Counted from the stretch's first letter, positions 50,019 through 58,724 are shown. The stretch: 64,000 bases of DNA from JAJDOD01 sp050299835 (GCA_050299835.1 JBNKWP010000006.1:62001-126000), one strand, 5' to 3'. Made by a program: numbers and translations. The notes: generated from the letters alone by a model not told the origin.

Positions 50019-52288
50019 GCACGGGCTCCTTCCCTGAGAAGGCGGGAGATGTTTTCGAAATGCGCGTCCCACACCGGATCGATACCCGGGATCACTTCCC
50101 GTCCACCGCTCGCGCTGACACGCCCGAAAAGCGCGTCCAGCAGGCGCTTCTTCTCGGTCTTGTCCAGTTCCGAAAGTACGCGGCGAAAAACAGGCAGGTA
50201 CTCGGTGAAAGTATCCTCATCGAGCGAGACGACCCAGGCATCGACGCATTCGCGCAGCCCGTCGTCATAAAGCAGCCGCTGGCCCGATCCTTCGAAGAAC
50301 CCTTCGAAAAAGGCGGCGGCATCGGCGGCAGTGGTCCCAGGCGACAGCATCCTGCCCAGAAGCCCCACGGCCTCTTCGGCGCTCATGTGCTCGCCTTCGT
50401 AGAGCAGCCGCGCGGCCCCGCCTTTGACCAGCCGCGCCGACTGATCGTCCGCGACAACCCGCCCCAGACCGTCGGTCCAGAGATCGCGCAGCCCATTCTC
50501 GGCCTCATTCAGCCGGATGGCGCGGTCTCCATCCCGGATGGCGTCGCGGAACCCGCGTGCCGCATCCGCATCAAGGTTGCGCGCCGCATAGTGAAGACCC
50601 AGGGCAGCCTGGGTACCGATCTTCTGAAAAAGGCCGGACAACTGGCCCGCGTCGGTGTGCCGGGCCTTCCCGTATCGCATGACCTCCGCCAGACCCGGCA
50701 GCGCGGCCAGCAGTTCCAGCGTGTCCGAGGTTTGCCCCGCGCGCTCGGCCAGCCGGTCGGTGCCCGTTTCTGCCGCCTGCGGCAACTGCGCCGTCATGGC
50801 GGCGAAAACCAGATCGGCAAGCTGTCCAAGCCGCTCTGCTTCTGTCATGCGCGCGATCAGCCGCGCGGTCGCCGCCGTCTCGATCGTGGTGCCGTAGACA
50901 AGGTTCTCCACCAGTTGCACGGCGTATTCCGGCTCCCAGCGGAGTACCCATTTCTCACGGAACGTCCCCCGGCTTTTCCCGGCATCTGCAAGCTTGCCCC
51001 AGGGCGTGTCGAGCGCCATCAGCCGATGCAGCAAGGTCGACCGGAACAGACCGGACTCGGATCTCAGATCGAGCGACAGCTCCCGATCCAAAGCTTCCGG
51101 CTTCAGCCGCGCCATTTTCTGTTGTCGCTGAAGGTCTTCCAGCAGCGGCGCGGCAGGCACGTTATCCGGAATCTCGCCAACCTCGTTGCCGAGAAGCAGC
51201 CGGGTTTCGATGATCCGCCAGAGGATCGGATCGCCGTAGCAGAGCGTCGAGACGACCGCGTCGCGAAGTTCCTCGAAGCCCGGGCGCGGTCGGCCACGGA
51301 CGGCGGCAAGCGATGTCGCCAGGCGTTCGGCCTCGATCAGCGATGCGGTGGAAACGATCTGACCTTCCTCGCGCAGGGCCCGGGCAATGCGGGCGACCCA
51401 GCTCGTGGCCTGCTCGGCACCGGGCACGTCCCACAGGTGCCTGCACCAGCCGGGCGCGGCCACACCGGCACCATAGCCGGAGGCGAAAGCAAGGCGCGGC
51501 GACGTCCATGGGGCCCATGTGGCCGTGATCCTGGCTTTCGGCGCTCCCTTCAGCAGGGCGCGGTCGTCCTTCGCGGTGTGCTTGGCCTTCAGCGCTGGCA
51601 CGTGCCATGCGCCGCAAACCACCGCGATGGTACCGCTCGCGGACTTCGCGGACTTCGCGATCTCAAGGCGCATATGGGCTTCGCGCGCCGCCTCGCGTTT
51701 CGGTAGAGATGCTTCGTCCTCCCGAAGTGCGGTCATGGCGTCGGCCACAGCCGCGAAGATCGGGCCGGGATCGGGGTTTTCCTCGATGACGTCCCGCCAC
51801 CAGCTTTCGCCATCCTCATAGCCCGCCGCATGAGCCAGCATCCCGATGGGATCACGCGCGATCTTCTGCGAAAGCGTCGGTTCGTCGAGGCTGCCATCGT
51901 CTGCCGCATCCGCGACAGCCTCGCCTTCCGATTCTTCCGGTGCGTCCGCGTCGTCCGGGGTCTCCTCCGGCAGTCGCCACGCGACGGGAAGGTCGATGAA
52001 TCGGACAGGCACATCGTGCGCGATGGCCCAGAGTGCCGCCTGATATTCTGGCGAAAACACCGCAAAAGGCCAGAAAAAGGCCCGTTCCGGTGTATTTTTC
52101 GGATAGGCCAGAAGCGCCACGGGGGGGACCATCTCCGGCTCCGCCAGCAGGGGCAGCTGATCCGAAAGATCGGCGGGCCCCTCGATCAGCACCTCCTCGG
52201 GCCGCAATTCCTTCAGCGCCTCGACAAGGCGGCGGGCCGATCCGGGTCCGTGGTGGCGAATGCCGAAATATTCGATCCGGGCGTTCAT
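50015..52288 (-). CDS. DUF5682 family protein (TraB/EreA-like fold suspected)
   Basis: A 757-residue protein that opens with the DUF5682 signature: FGIRHHGPGSARRLVEAL (8-25) and EVLIEGPAD (32-40), followed later by VVCGAWHVPALKAKH near 225. The spacing of GxRHHG, EGP and GAWH recalls the TraB/EreA/ChaN superfamily, in which such motifs bind metal or act on the substrate. The C-terminal two thirds is helical without clear motifs. The gene sits between the MoxR ATPase and VWA genes, as in other genomes. The biochemical activity is unknown. Confidence 0.85.
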   Translation of the reverse strand: MNARIEYFGIRHHGPGSARRLVEALKELRPEEVLIEGPADLSDQLPLLAEPEMVPPVALLAYPKNTPERAFFWPFAVFSPEYQAALWAIAHDVPVRFIDLPVAWRLPEETPDDADAPEESEGEAVADAADDGSLDEPTLSQKIARDPIGMLAHAAGYEDGESWWRDVIEENPDPGPIFAAVADAMTALREDEASLPKREAAREAHMRLEIAKSAKSASGTIAVVCGAWHVPALKAKHTAKDDRALLKGAPKARITATWAPWTSPRLAFASGYGAGVAAPGWCRHLWDVPGAEQATSWVARIARALREEGQIVSTASLIEAERLATSLAAVRGRPRPGFEELRDAVVSTLCYGDPILWRIIETRLLLGNEVGEIPDNVPAAPLLEDLQRQQKMARLKPEALDRELSLDLRSESGLFRSTLLHRLMALDTPWGKLADAGKSRGTFREKWVLRWEPEYAVQLVENLVYGTTIETAATARLIARMTEAERLGQLADLVFAAMTAQLPQAAETGTDRLAERAGQTSDTLELLAALPGLAEVMRYGKARHTDAGQLSGLFQKIGTQAALGLHYAARNLDADAARGFRDAIRDGDRAIRLNEAENGLRDLWTDGLGRVVADDQSARLVKGGAARLLYEGEHMSAEEAVGLLGRMLSPGTTAADAAAFFEGFFEGSGQRLLYDDGLRECVDAWVVSLDEDTFTEYLPVFRRVLSELDKTEKKRLLDALFGRVSASGGREVIPGIDPVWDAHFENISRLLREGARA

Positions 52289-52292
52289 GTCC

Positions 52293-53369
52293 TCAGATCA
52301 GGTCGGTCATCGCGCCGTAATAATCGGAGTAGTTCCGGCGGCTTTTCAGCACGGTTTCAAGGTATTCCTCCAGGATCGCCTTATCCTGCACAGGGTCCTT
52401 CACGATGGCCCCCATAACGGTCGGGGCAAGACCTTCGGCCGACAATTCGCCACCGTTGAAGAAGGTCGCATGGGACAGCCCGCCTACCATGACCGCGATC
52501 GCTTCCGCCGTGGACAGCGTGCCCGAGGGCGACTTCAGCGTCGTCTTGCCGTCCAAGGTTTCACCGCCGCGCAACTCGCGGAAGATAGACAAGACGCGGG
52601 TCACTTCCTCGGTCACGTTCTTGGGCGCGGGAAGCTCCAGCGACACGGCCATCTCCGCCACGCGCTTGGACACGATGGAGACCTCTTCGTCCATGTCATC
52701 GGGCAGCGGCAAGACCACCACGTTGAAACGGCGCTTCAGCGCGGCGGACAGATCGTTCACCCCCTTGTCCCGGTCATTTGCCGTGGCGATCACGTTGAAC
52801 CCGCGCGTGGCATAAACCGCATCGTTCAACTCCGGGATCGGCAGCATCTTCTCCGACAAGACGGTGATCAGCGTGTCCTGCACGTCCGAGCCCATGCGCG
52901 TCAGTTCTTCCAACCGACAGATCTTGCCATCCTCCATCGACCGGAAAAGCGGCGTCGGCACCAACGCGTCCCGGCTCGGCCCCTTGGCCAGAAGCTGCGC
53001 GTAGTTCCAGGAATAGCGTACCTGGTTTTCGTCGGTCCCGGCGGTGCACTGGATCACCCGCGTCGAGTCGCCCGAAACGGCGGCGGCGATATGCTCCGAT
53101 ACCCACGACTTTGCGGTGCCCGGCACGCCAAGCAGAAGCAGTGCGCGGTCGGTGGCCAGTGTTGCCACCGCGGTTTCGATCAGGCGGCGGTTGCCGACAT
53201 ATTTGGGCGTGATCTCGGTGCCGCCCGCCTTGCCGCCCATCAGGTAGGTCACGGCGGCCTGTGGAGACATCGACCAACCGGCAGGTTTGACGCCGGTATC
53301 GTTGGCGATCAGGGCATCCAGTTCGGCGCCGTAGGTTTCCTCGGCAGGGCGTCTGAGTTTCTCGGTCAT
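52293..53369 (-). CDS. MoxR-type AAA+ ATPase
   Basis: A 358-residue AAA+ ATPase. Walker A is GVPGTAKSW (81-89). Walker B reads ICRLEEL (150-156), with Glu154 in place of the usual Asp but the catalytic Glu155 present, a variation typical of this subgroup. Sensor 1 is in VIATANDRDKGV and the arginine finger in ALKRRFNVV. There is no transmembrane segment. It is predicted to drive conformational changes in the VWA partner. It lies five bases before the DUF5682 gene. Confidence 0.9.
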   Translation of the reverse strand: MTEKLRRPAEETYGAELDALIANDTGVKPAGWSMSPQAAVTYLMGGKAGGTEITPKYVGNRRLIETAVATLATDRALLLLGVPGTAKSWVSEHIAAAVSGDSTRVIQCTAGTDENQVRYSWNYAQLLAKGPSRDALVPTPLFRSMEDGKICRLEELTRMGSDVQDTLITVLSEKMLPIPELNDAVYATRGFNVIATANDRDKGVNDLSAALKRRFNVVVLPLPDDMDEEVSIVSKRVAEMAVSLELPAPKNVTEEVTRVLSIFRELRGGETLDGKTTLKSPSGTLSTAEAIAVMVGGLSHATFFNGGELSAEGLAPTVMGAIVKDPVQDKAILEEYLETVLKSRRNYSDYYGAMTDLI

Positions 53370-53382
53370 CGGCGGGGTCTCC

Positions 53383-54747
53383 TCAAAGAGCGGCGTTCAG
53401 CCGGAGCATTGCAAGTCGGGGATCGGCGGACATCAGGCCGCCTTGCGTGAAGTGGTCGGTAAGAGATTGGGCGGCGGCGCGATCGGCGATCAGGCCGAGA
53501 TTGGCAAAACCCTTGTTCACGGCGTGCACGGCTGTGTCCTTTTCGTCCTTGACCGCCTTTTCGAACTGCCGGAACGCACCAGATCCTCGGATCGTATCAA
53601 AATCGAGTGTTCCGGGCGTCAGAGACAACAGCCGAGCGGTCGCGCTGAAGGTGGTCGCGTCGCGGGCGATCACTAGCGGGGCAAGCGCGGGGCGCGTCTC
53701 AGCGGGAAGCCGGTCCACCAGCGGGGCGATGTCGGCTTCGGTTCCCAGCTTTTCAATCATGCGCTTCAGAAAGGCTCCGGCCTCCGCGTCCGAGCCGGTG
53801 CGGGCCATCATCGCGGCGATCTCGGCGGTGCCGTCCCCGAAATCCCAGGCGGCGGCCAGGTCTGCCGGACTGAAATCCAATCCATCTGCGAGAGCGGCGA
53901 AGGGAACGACTTCGGCCAGCGCCGCCCGACGCCGGCGTTGCGCGGCATTCTTCAGTTTCCGCGCGCTCGCGACACGCCTGCGCGACAGGATGCCCGCTTT
54001 CGCCGTCTCGAAGAAATCCGCCATTTCGCTGACCGCATCGGCATCGGCCTTGGCTTGCCCGAGCCGCGCCAGAAGACTGGTGGCGAAGGCCTGGATTTTG
54101 CCCGACCGGTCAGCCTGAAGGGTGGTCAGGAACGCGGCATCATCCTCGCTCAGACCGACACCAAGATAGGTGACGAGCCGCAGCCGGGGCTCCGCCGCAA
54201 GATTGGGGGCAACAGCCTCGATCAGCGCCCGGCCCGCTGCCGCATCGGTCTTCCGAAGCCGCTCAACATGGGCCAATCGCGCCTGTGGCGACCAACTCTC
54301 CCAGGTCTCCGCGCTCGGGGCGTCGTGGTCGTGGTCCGGCACCTCGGCCAACCATTCGAGCCACGGGGTATAGACCTCGGGCAACCCGCTGTCGGTCAGG
54401 CCCGGCATCCAGTCCGTCGGCGATACGACATGGCCCCGGGCGGCGATAAGTCGAACGAGATCGACGTCTTGGACGGATTTCGATGCGACCAGCCTCTGGA
54501 ACTCGGGGCGGAGCGGATCGGGAAGGGCGGGCAGGTCAAGCAAGGGCAGGAAGGCGCGGCCTTCCATCGCCTTCGGCGCGACGGGCCGCATGGCAAGGTG
54601 CATGTACTGCCCGGCCAAAGCCAGCAGCGACAGTTCGGGATCGTCGCCAAGCGCTTCCGTCCAGGTGCCGGGGCAGGCGGTCGCCGCCTCGGCGCCGGTC
54701 ATCCAGCGCATCTTCACGTTCTCCAGGTCTCCCACGATCTCATGCAT
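53383..54747 (-). CDS. DUF5691-like helical repeat protein
   Basis: A 454-residue, mostly helical protein with Ala/Leu-rich repeats that resemble a HEAT-like solenoid (for example SKSVQDVDLVRLIAARGH and LADGLDFSPADLAAAWDFG). Position between the SWIM and MoxR genes and general sequence character match DUF5691 proteins found in the same gene order elsewhere; the name is from recognition, not a search. The ATG at 54747 overlaps the SWIM stop by eight bases; a second ATG at 54711 is possible. A scaffold role is plausible. Confidence 0.7.
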   Translation of the reverse strand: MHEIVGDLENVKMRWMTGAEAATACPGTWTEALGDDPELSLLALAGQYMHLAMRPVAPKAMEGRAFLPLLDLPALPDPLRPEFQRLVASKSVQDVDLVRLIAARGHVVSPTDWMPGLTDSGLPEVYTPWLEWLAEVPDHDHDAPSAETWESWSPQARLAHVERLRKTDAAAGRALIEAVAPNLAAEPRLRLVTYLGVGLSEDDAAFLTTLQADRSGKIQAFATSLLARLGQAKADADAVSEMADFFETAKAGILSRRRVASARKLKNAAQRRRRAALAEVVPFAALADGLDFSPADLAAAWDFGDGTAEIAAMMARTGSDAEAGAFLKRMIEKLGTEADIAPLVDRLPAETRPALAPLVIARDATTFSATARLLSLTPGTLDFDTIRGSGAFRQFEKAVKDEKDTAVHAVNKGFANLGLIADRAAAQSLTDHFTQGGLMSADPRLAMLRLNAAL

Positions 54748-56113
54748 CGGACACCGCCAGTCCCCAGGCCGTTTCGGACGACAAAAGCGACAGGCGGCTG
54801 CCGTCCCAGAGTGCTGCGGAACGCTCAAGCATCATGCCCAGATCCGCCGCGCCTGGCGGGTTCGAAAGCGGCAGCGCAAGATCGCCGGTTCCGGATCGCC
54901 ACCACGGCTTCTGCGCTCCCGAGAGGACGATGCGCCCTTTTGGCAGCAGAACCGGAACGGCTGTCTCCCATGGCGCGGCTGCAATATGTGACGCGGCTTG
55001 GGCGAGAGGGTCGGGCGCATCCGGCCAATTGACACCGGTCACAGCACCTTTGCGTTCGGCGATGACCGCGCGCAGGGGGGCGGGGGCCGGATAAAAGACC
55101 AGGTCCGCGTCAAACCGCTCGCCCGTGGCAAAGGACGAGCCGCGCTTGCCGACGCTCGCCGGGAAGAAGTCGAGCAACTGCGCGAACCAGGGCTGACCGT
55201 CTGCTGGCGCAAGGTTCAGCAGGTACGTGGCATGGCTCACAAGTCCGTCGCGTCGGGTCCGGATGCGTTCGCCTGCCACCTGCCAGGTCGATCCGACGCG
55301 AAGCGCGTCATCGCGCCCAAGCAAGTCTTCCCGGCTCTCCGCAGTTGCAAGGGCGCGGCGCGTCGCGGGATCGTCGGGATTAGACCGAAAGGCACGCGCC
55401 AGAAGAACCAGCTTGCCTAGCCGGATGATCAGCGCGTCAAGACGCTCCTCTCCTGGAAGGGTCATCAGTTCGGCAGGCAGTTCGTCGAGCCGTCCGGCCA
55501 GCGCCTGCGCCTTTCCGTCGACCATGCGGGCCGCGATGGCGCGAAAGCGGGACAGATCACCCAGAAGACCCAACAGGCCCGTCCGAAGCTGATCCGCAAT
55601 CCAGATTTCAAGATCGTCGACCGCATTGCACAGGGCGGCGCGTGTGTCCGCGGTTCGCTTTTCGGCCGCAGCCTTTGCGCGCGCCTCGGCCTTCGGGTCA
55701 GGGGCCTTTTCCACCTCCGGCAGGGACGCCGCAGCCAAGCTCTTGCCAGCCGTCGATGGCGCGTCCTTCTTCGCGTCGCCGTTCGGCTTCCGGCGCCGTC
55801 CAAGCCAATCCTCGACCCAGACCGGCGTCGATCCGTCCGCGAAGCCGGCGGGTTCGTCCGAATACATCCACATCAGCGCAAGGACATGTTTGCATGGGAA
55901 TTTTCGCGACGGGCAGGTGCATTTGTATCCATGATCGGACAGGTCGAAAACCACCCGATAGGGGTTGGCCCCGGACCCCTGACATTCGCCCCAGGCAAAG
56001 GCGGAATCGACCTCGCGCAGCGGCCACTTCGCCGGTTTCATCAGCTTGTTGGCTGCGTTCAGAGACGCCTGGTCAGGTGCTAGAGCCGTAACTGTTTCTT
56101 TTGAAAGCGACAT
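54740..56113 (-). CDS. SWIM zinc-finger protein, first gene of the MoxR-VWA operon
   Basis: A 457-residue protein with a SWIM zinc finger near the N-terminus: CTCPSRKFPCKH (65-76), the CxCx6CxH pattern, preceded by the usual strand PYRVVFDL. A Lys/Ala/Pro-rich linker (about 105-155) leads to a large C-terminal region of unknown fold. SWIM domains bind DNA or protein. It is promoter-proximal and has a large inverted repeat 12-58 bp in front of its ATG. Confidence 0.88.
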   Translation of the reverse strand: MSLSKETVTALAPDQASLNAANKLMKPAKWPLREVDSAFAWGECQGSGANPYRVVFDLSDHGYKCTCPSRKFPCKHVLALMWMYSDEPAGFADGSTPVWVEDWLGRRRKPNGDAKKDAPSTAGKSLAAASLPEVEKAPDPKAEARAKAAAEKRTADTRAALCNAVDDLEIWIADQLRTGLLGLLGDLSRFRAIAARMVDGKAQALAGRLDELPAELMTLPGEERLDALIIRLGKLVLLARAFRSNPDDPATRRALATAESREDLLGRDDALRVGSTWQVAGERIRTRRDGLVSHATYLLNLAPADGQPWFAQLLDFFPASVGKRGSSFATGERFDADLVFYPAPAPLRAVIAERKGAVTGVNWPDAPDPLAQAASHIAAAPWETAVPVLLPKGRIVLSGAQKPWWRSGTGDLALPLSNPPGAADLGMMLERSAALWDGSRLSLLSSETAWGLAVSDA

Positions 56114-56124
56114 GTGTGAAATTG

Positions 56125-56171
56125 GTTGCCAAATCCTGCCTCAACCCGGTGAAGCAGGTGAGATTGGCAAC
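56125..56171. promoter_or_regulatory. large inverted repeat upstream of the SWIM-MoxR-VWA operon
   Basis: Outer arms GTTGCCAA (56125-56132) and TTGGCAAC (56164-56171) are perfect complements, and inner arms CCTGC and GCAGG (56135-56139, 56154-56158) add a second pair. It is placed between the operon's first gene and the tRNA fragment, and could be an operator or a hairpin in the 5' leader. Confidence 0.5.
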
Positions 56172-56323
56172 AAATCGTCATCAATGAGGCAATAGACGCA
56201 CGAGTATCAATTTTCCGCCAATCGAAGGCCTCGTATGTCACCCCGAGCGTTACCCGCCAAGGAAGTCGCCATCAGCTTTAGGTCGGCGAAACCAACCAAG
56301 CCCCTGTTTTTCTCTGAGATTTT

Positions 56324-56368
56324 TGGCTCCGGCGGTAGGGATCGAACCTACGACCAATTGATTAACAG
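56324..56368 (-). other. tRNA-Asn 3'-end fragment, copy 2 (att-like)
   Basis: Read on the minus strand this is the 3' 45 bases of a tRNA-Asn: anticodon loop CTGTTAA, a T-arm with a perfect GTAGG/CCTAC stem around TTCGATC, an acceptor strand CGCCGGAG and an encoded CCA. Sequence beyond the anticodon does not continue as a tRNA, so it is a displaced end left by integration. The integrase at 56536 lies 170 bp away. The region 56172-56535 holds this fragment and no gene that I can support. Confidence 0.75.
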
Positions 56369-56535
56369 CAAGCCGTATCGCGCTTTTTATGGCCTCAATC
56401 GGGTACTATTCGGACTAATCATGGTTCGGAACCTATTGTTTTCACGACATAATGTCCTTCTCAACGCCTAATCTGACTTCTTTCGCTCTTATCGCGGTTG
56501 GGTCTTGGATCGGGCAAAAACCGAAGGAGATAGCA

Positions 56536-57683
56536 ATGCAGGAGAGGCTTACGCAGGCGCGGGTGGACCGCGTTCTGCAAACGGAAGAGGCTGGCGCACA
56601 GGTCTACTGTGACGAGGTGCCAGGGCTCAGGATCAAGGTGGGCAAGAAGAGTGCGACGTACCGATACGTCGGCACCTGCAACGACGGGCGGTCTACGCCC
56701 GTCTCGGTCACAATAGGCCGCACTGACGCGATGACGGTGCGTCAGGCGAAGCAGCGGGCGAGGGAGATCAAACTCCAGCTCTCGCAGGGCGTGGACGTTC
56801 GTCAGGATCGGCGGAGGTCCGAGGTGCCGACGGTGGCCGAGGCCCTCGAAGGCTACCTGGCGTCGAGGGACGACCTGTCTCCGAAGACGGAGCGCTGGTA
56901 CCGCGGGATGGTCGATGGTCCGCTGCGATCGCTGTCGCGTCGGCGCATGGACGAGGTCAGCCGTGACGAATGTCGGCGTATCCACGAGAAAGCGACCGTC
57001 AAGCGGGGACCATACATGGCGAACTCCTGCATGAGGGTGCTGAAGCTGCTTCACAATGATGTCGCCCGAACCCACGACCTGCCGCCGAACCCTGTCAGCA
57101 GGGCTGTTCGTATGAACAGGGAGAGGGCACGCGACGCGGCGATACTGCCTCAGGACATGCCCGCGATGTGGAAGGCTCTGGAGGCGATCGACGATCCGAT
57201 ACGGCGATTCATGCGGGAAACGCTTCTCTTCACCGGACTTCGTTCGGGTGATGTGAAGTCAATGCGTGGTCGAACCTGGGCGACGACGGGGTGCTCCTGG
57301 TCCCGAGTCCGAAGGGCGGGTCGGACAGGGCATTCCGGCTGCCGCTACCCAGGCATCTGTTGCAACGCCTGGAGGAGCTCAGACAGCACACGGCGCCGAT
57401 GGCATCGGACTTCATGTTTCCCTCGGCGACGAGCAGCACCGGCCACATGACCGAGATCCGGCGTTCGCCCGCGTTCGACTATCACCCACACCAGTTCAGG
57501 CACGGCGTCAGGACTTATGCCATCGAAGCAGGTGTGGACCTGCAGGTGTTTCAGCTGATCCTGAACCACAAGGCGCAAGGCGTGACGGGCGGATACCTGA
57601 CTGCGGGCGCCGCGCTCGGACCAATGCGGGACGGCATCGAGGCCATCTCCCGTGTGCTGCTAGGCTACCGCAAGTCTCAATGA
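56536..57683 (+). pseudogene. tyrosine integrase with a single-base frameshift
   Basis: The gene starts at the ATG at 56536 (AAGGAG just upstream) with an Arm-type domain (LRIKVGKKSATYRYVGTCND), a core-binding domain (about 95-180), and a catalytic domain with LLFTGLRSGDVKSMR. At about 57267 the frame breaks: restoring one T (CGT-TGG) gives MRWSNLGDDGVLLVPSPKGG and rejoins the frame to the stop at 57683. The second part holds HPHQFRHGVRTYAIEAG and LNHKAQGVTGGYLTAG with the expected nucleophile Tyr. Either recent inactivation or a one-base sequencing error explains it. Confidence 0.85.
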
Positions 57684-57687
57684 GGTG

Positions 57688-57936
57688 TCAGCGAGGCTTG
57701 TTTGATTGCGAAAGCACTGAGCCCGCCAATCGCTTCGTCGCATCACTGTATTTTTCACTGGAGAGCACTTGCGATGCCTTATCTTCCATCGCCGCGCCGG
57801 TCTGCTTTGTGTTGCCCGATTGGGCAAGCGCCGAAGCTGCCAGGCTCTTAGCGATTGCTGATGCGTTGGGGTCTTGGAGCGTCCTTGCCGCGTCAGATGC
57901 GACGCTTGAAGAGGTCTTTTTTGTGTTCTTGGCCAT
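57688..57936 (-). CDS. small Ala/Ser/Lys-rich protein of unknown function (82 aa)
   Basis: An 82-residue hydrophilic protein that begins MAKNTKKTSSSVASDAARTL and contains repeated KSLAASALAQS-type segments. Similar small proteins with this start occur widely in proteobacteria on accessory and core DNA. GGAGG precedes the ATG by five bases. It is convergent with the integrase, four bases from its stop. No function is known to me. Confidence 0.65.
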   Translation of the reverse strand: MAKNTKKTSSSVASDAARTLQDPNASAIAKSLAASALAQSGNTKQTGAAMEDKASQVLSSEKYSDATKRLAGSVLSQSNKPR

Positions 57937-58023
57937 GGTGGCCTCCGCTGATGAATCTGCCTGCTGAAACCATACCAGATGTTCCTGTTTCGTTCAATAT
58001 TGAGGGAGCAGCTCTGGCGAGGT

Positions 58024-58113
58024 CGATACCTTACCGCCGGTTCCACCTTCGAACCGATGCGGGACGGCATCGAGGGCGGCTCCCGCGTCTTGCTCGCTTA
58101 CAGGCGACAATAA
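58024..58113 (+). pseudogene. C-terminal remnant of a second, related integrase
   Basis: Translated in frame this gives RYLTAGSTFEPMRDGIEG and then SRVLLAYRRQ followed by TAA, which aligns with the end of the integrase at 57683 (GYLTAG, GPMRDGIEA, SRVLLGYRK). The match starts at the catalytic-Tyr segment. The bases differ at many third positions, so it is a diverged relative and not a recent copy. It probably marks an earlier element at the same site. Confidence 0.7.
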
Positions 58114-58179
58114 TAGGTTACTCGCCTGTCGACAGGCCAAATTCTTAGTTCCGAATGAATTCATATGAGGCGATAAGCC

Positions 58180-58452
58180 ATGGGAATACTGGAGAACTTC
58201 CTCGATCGACTGGACGCGATAGAAGCCAAGGTCGACGCGCTGGCCGAGCGGGCGCCGACGGCATCGCTGCCCTCCGACGAAGGGCCCGAGTACATGGACA
58301 CCGTGGGCGCCGCGGCGTTCCTCGGCGTCAGCAAGCAGAGCATGGCACTGTGGCGCAGCAAGGGCGAGGGGCCGAAGTACAGCAAGGTCGGCGGCACCGT
58401 CCGTTATTCGCGTTCTGCGCTTCGGAGCTGGATGGAAGAAAACGAGAGATGA
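58180..58452 (+). CDS. small helix-turn-helix protein, excisionase/AlpA-like
   Basis: A 90-residue protein. The C-terminal 55 residues have the MerR-like winged helix of excisionases and AlpA-type regulators: VGAAAFLGVSKQSMALWRSK, GPKYSKVGGTVRYSRSAL, ending in RSWMEENER. An N-terminal helix (FLDRLDAIEAKVDALAER) may dimerise. It lies just behind the integrase, where excision or early-regulation factors are usual. GAGGCG precedes the ATG. The next gene overlaps by four bases. Confidence 0.78.
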   Translation: MGILENFLDRLDAIEAKVDALAERAPTASLPSDEGPEYMDTVGAAAFLGVSKQSMALWRSKGEGPKYSKVGGTVRYSRSALRSWMEENER

Positions 58453-58724
58453 TGCACTACGACAACGAGGACCGCCGGCTCGGAATGGTTCTGCGGACTA
58501 CCATAATACTCCGGAGAAAGTTCGATCGCGAAACGCCTGAGACCCTCCTGTTGATGGCAGAGGCGAGAATGGGCACGATCGAAGATGACGACGTCAGGAC
58601 AGACATGTGGGCGGTCGTCCGTTATATGAAGAACAATAATGGCTTCTTGATCGGCGTCGGCGATCTTGACGTCGGCAAGCGGGCCGAAAAGGCATACCTC
58701 CTGAACGACTCCTTCGGAAACTAG
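58449..58724 (+). CDS. small protein of unknown function (91 aa)
   Basis: The ATG at 58449 overlaps the stop of the helix-turn-helix gene, so the two are probably translated together; a second ATG follows immediately. The product (MMHYDNEDRRLGMVLRTTII and onwards) is charged and mixed helix/strand with no membrane segment. No family is recognised. It is convergent with the next small gene. Confidence 0.55.
   Translation: MMHYDNEDRRLGMVLRTTIILRRKFDRETPETLLLMAEARMGTIEDDDVRTDMWAVVRYMKNNNGFLIGVGDLDVGKRAEKAYLLNDSFGN

Larger units (their letters stand above)
47795..56323. mobile_element. inferred decayed integrative island between two tRNA-Asn 3' fragments
   Basis: The segment is bounded by near-identical direct repeats of a tRNA-Asn 3' end. 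Just inside the left repeat is a broken tyrosine integrase, then a fragment of another accessory gene; the rest is a five-gene minus-strand operon. This is the arrangement expected of an island that entered at tRNA-Asn and lost its mobility genes. The limits are inferred from the repeats. Confidence 0.55.

Noticed and set aside
48567..50270. Long plus-strand open frame opposite the VWA gene
   Set aside because: It is the complement of a well-supported gene and has His/Arg-rich composition typical of shadow frames in G+C-rich DNA. Only its first part (48672-48837), before the overlap, resembles a real protein fragment.
56235..56471. Plus-strand open frame of 78 codons containing GSGGRDRTYDQLINS
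   Set aside because: The peptide is a translation across the tRNA-Asn fragment; such peptides are a known annotation artefact. There is no ribosome binding site or other coding sign.
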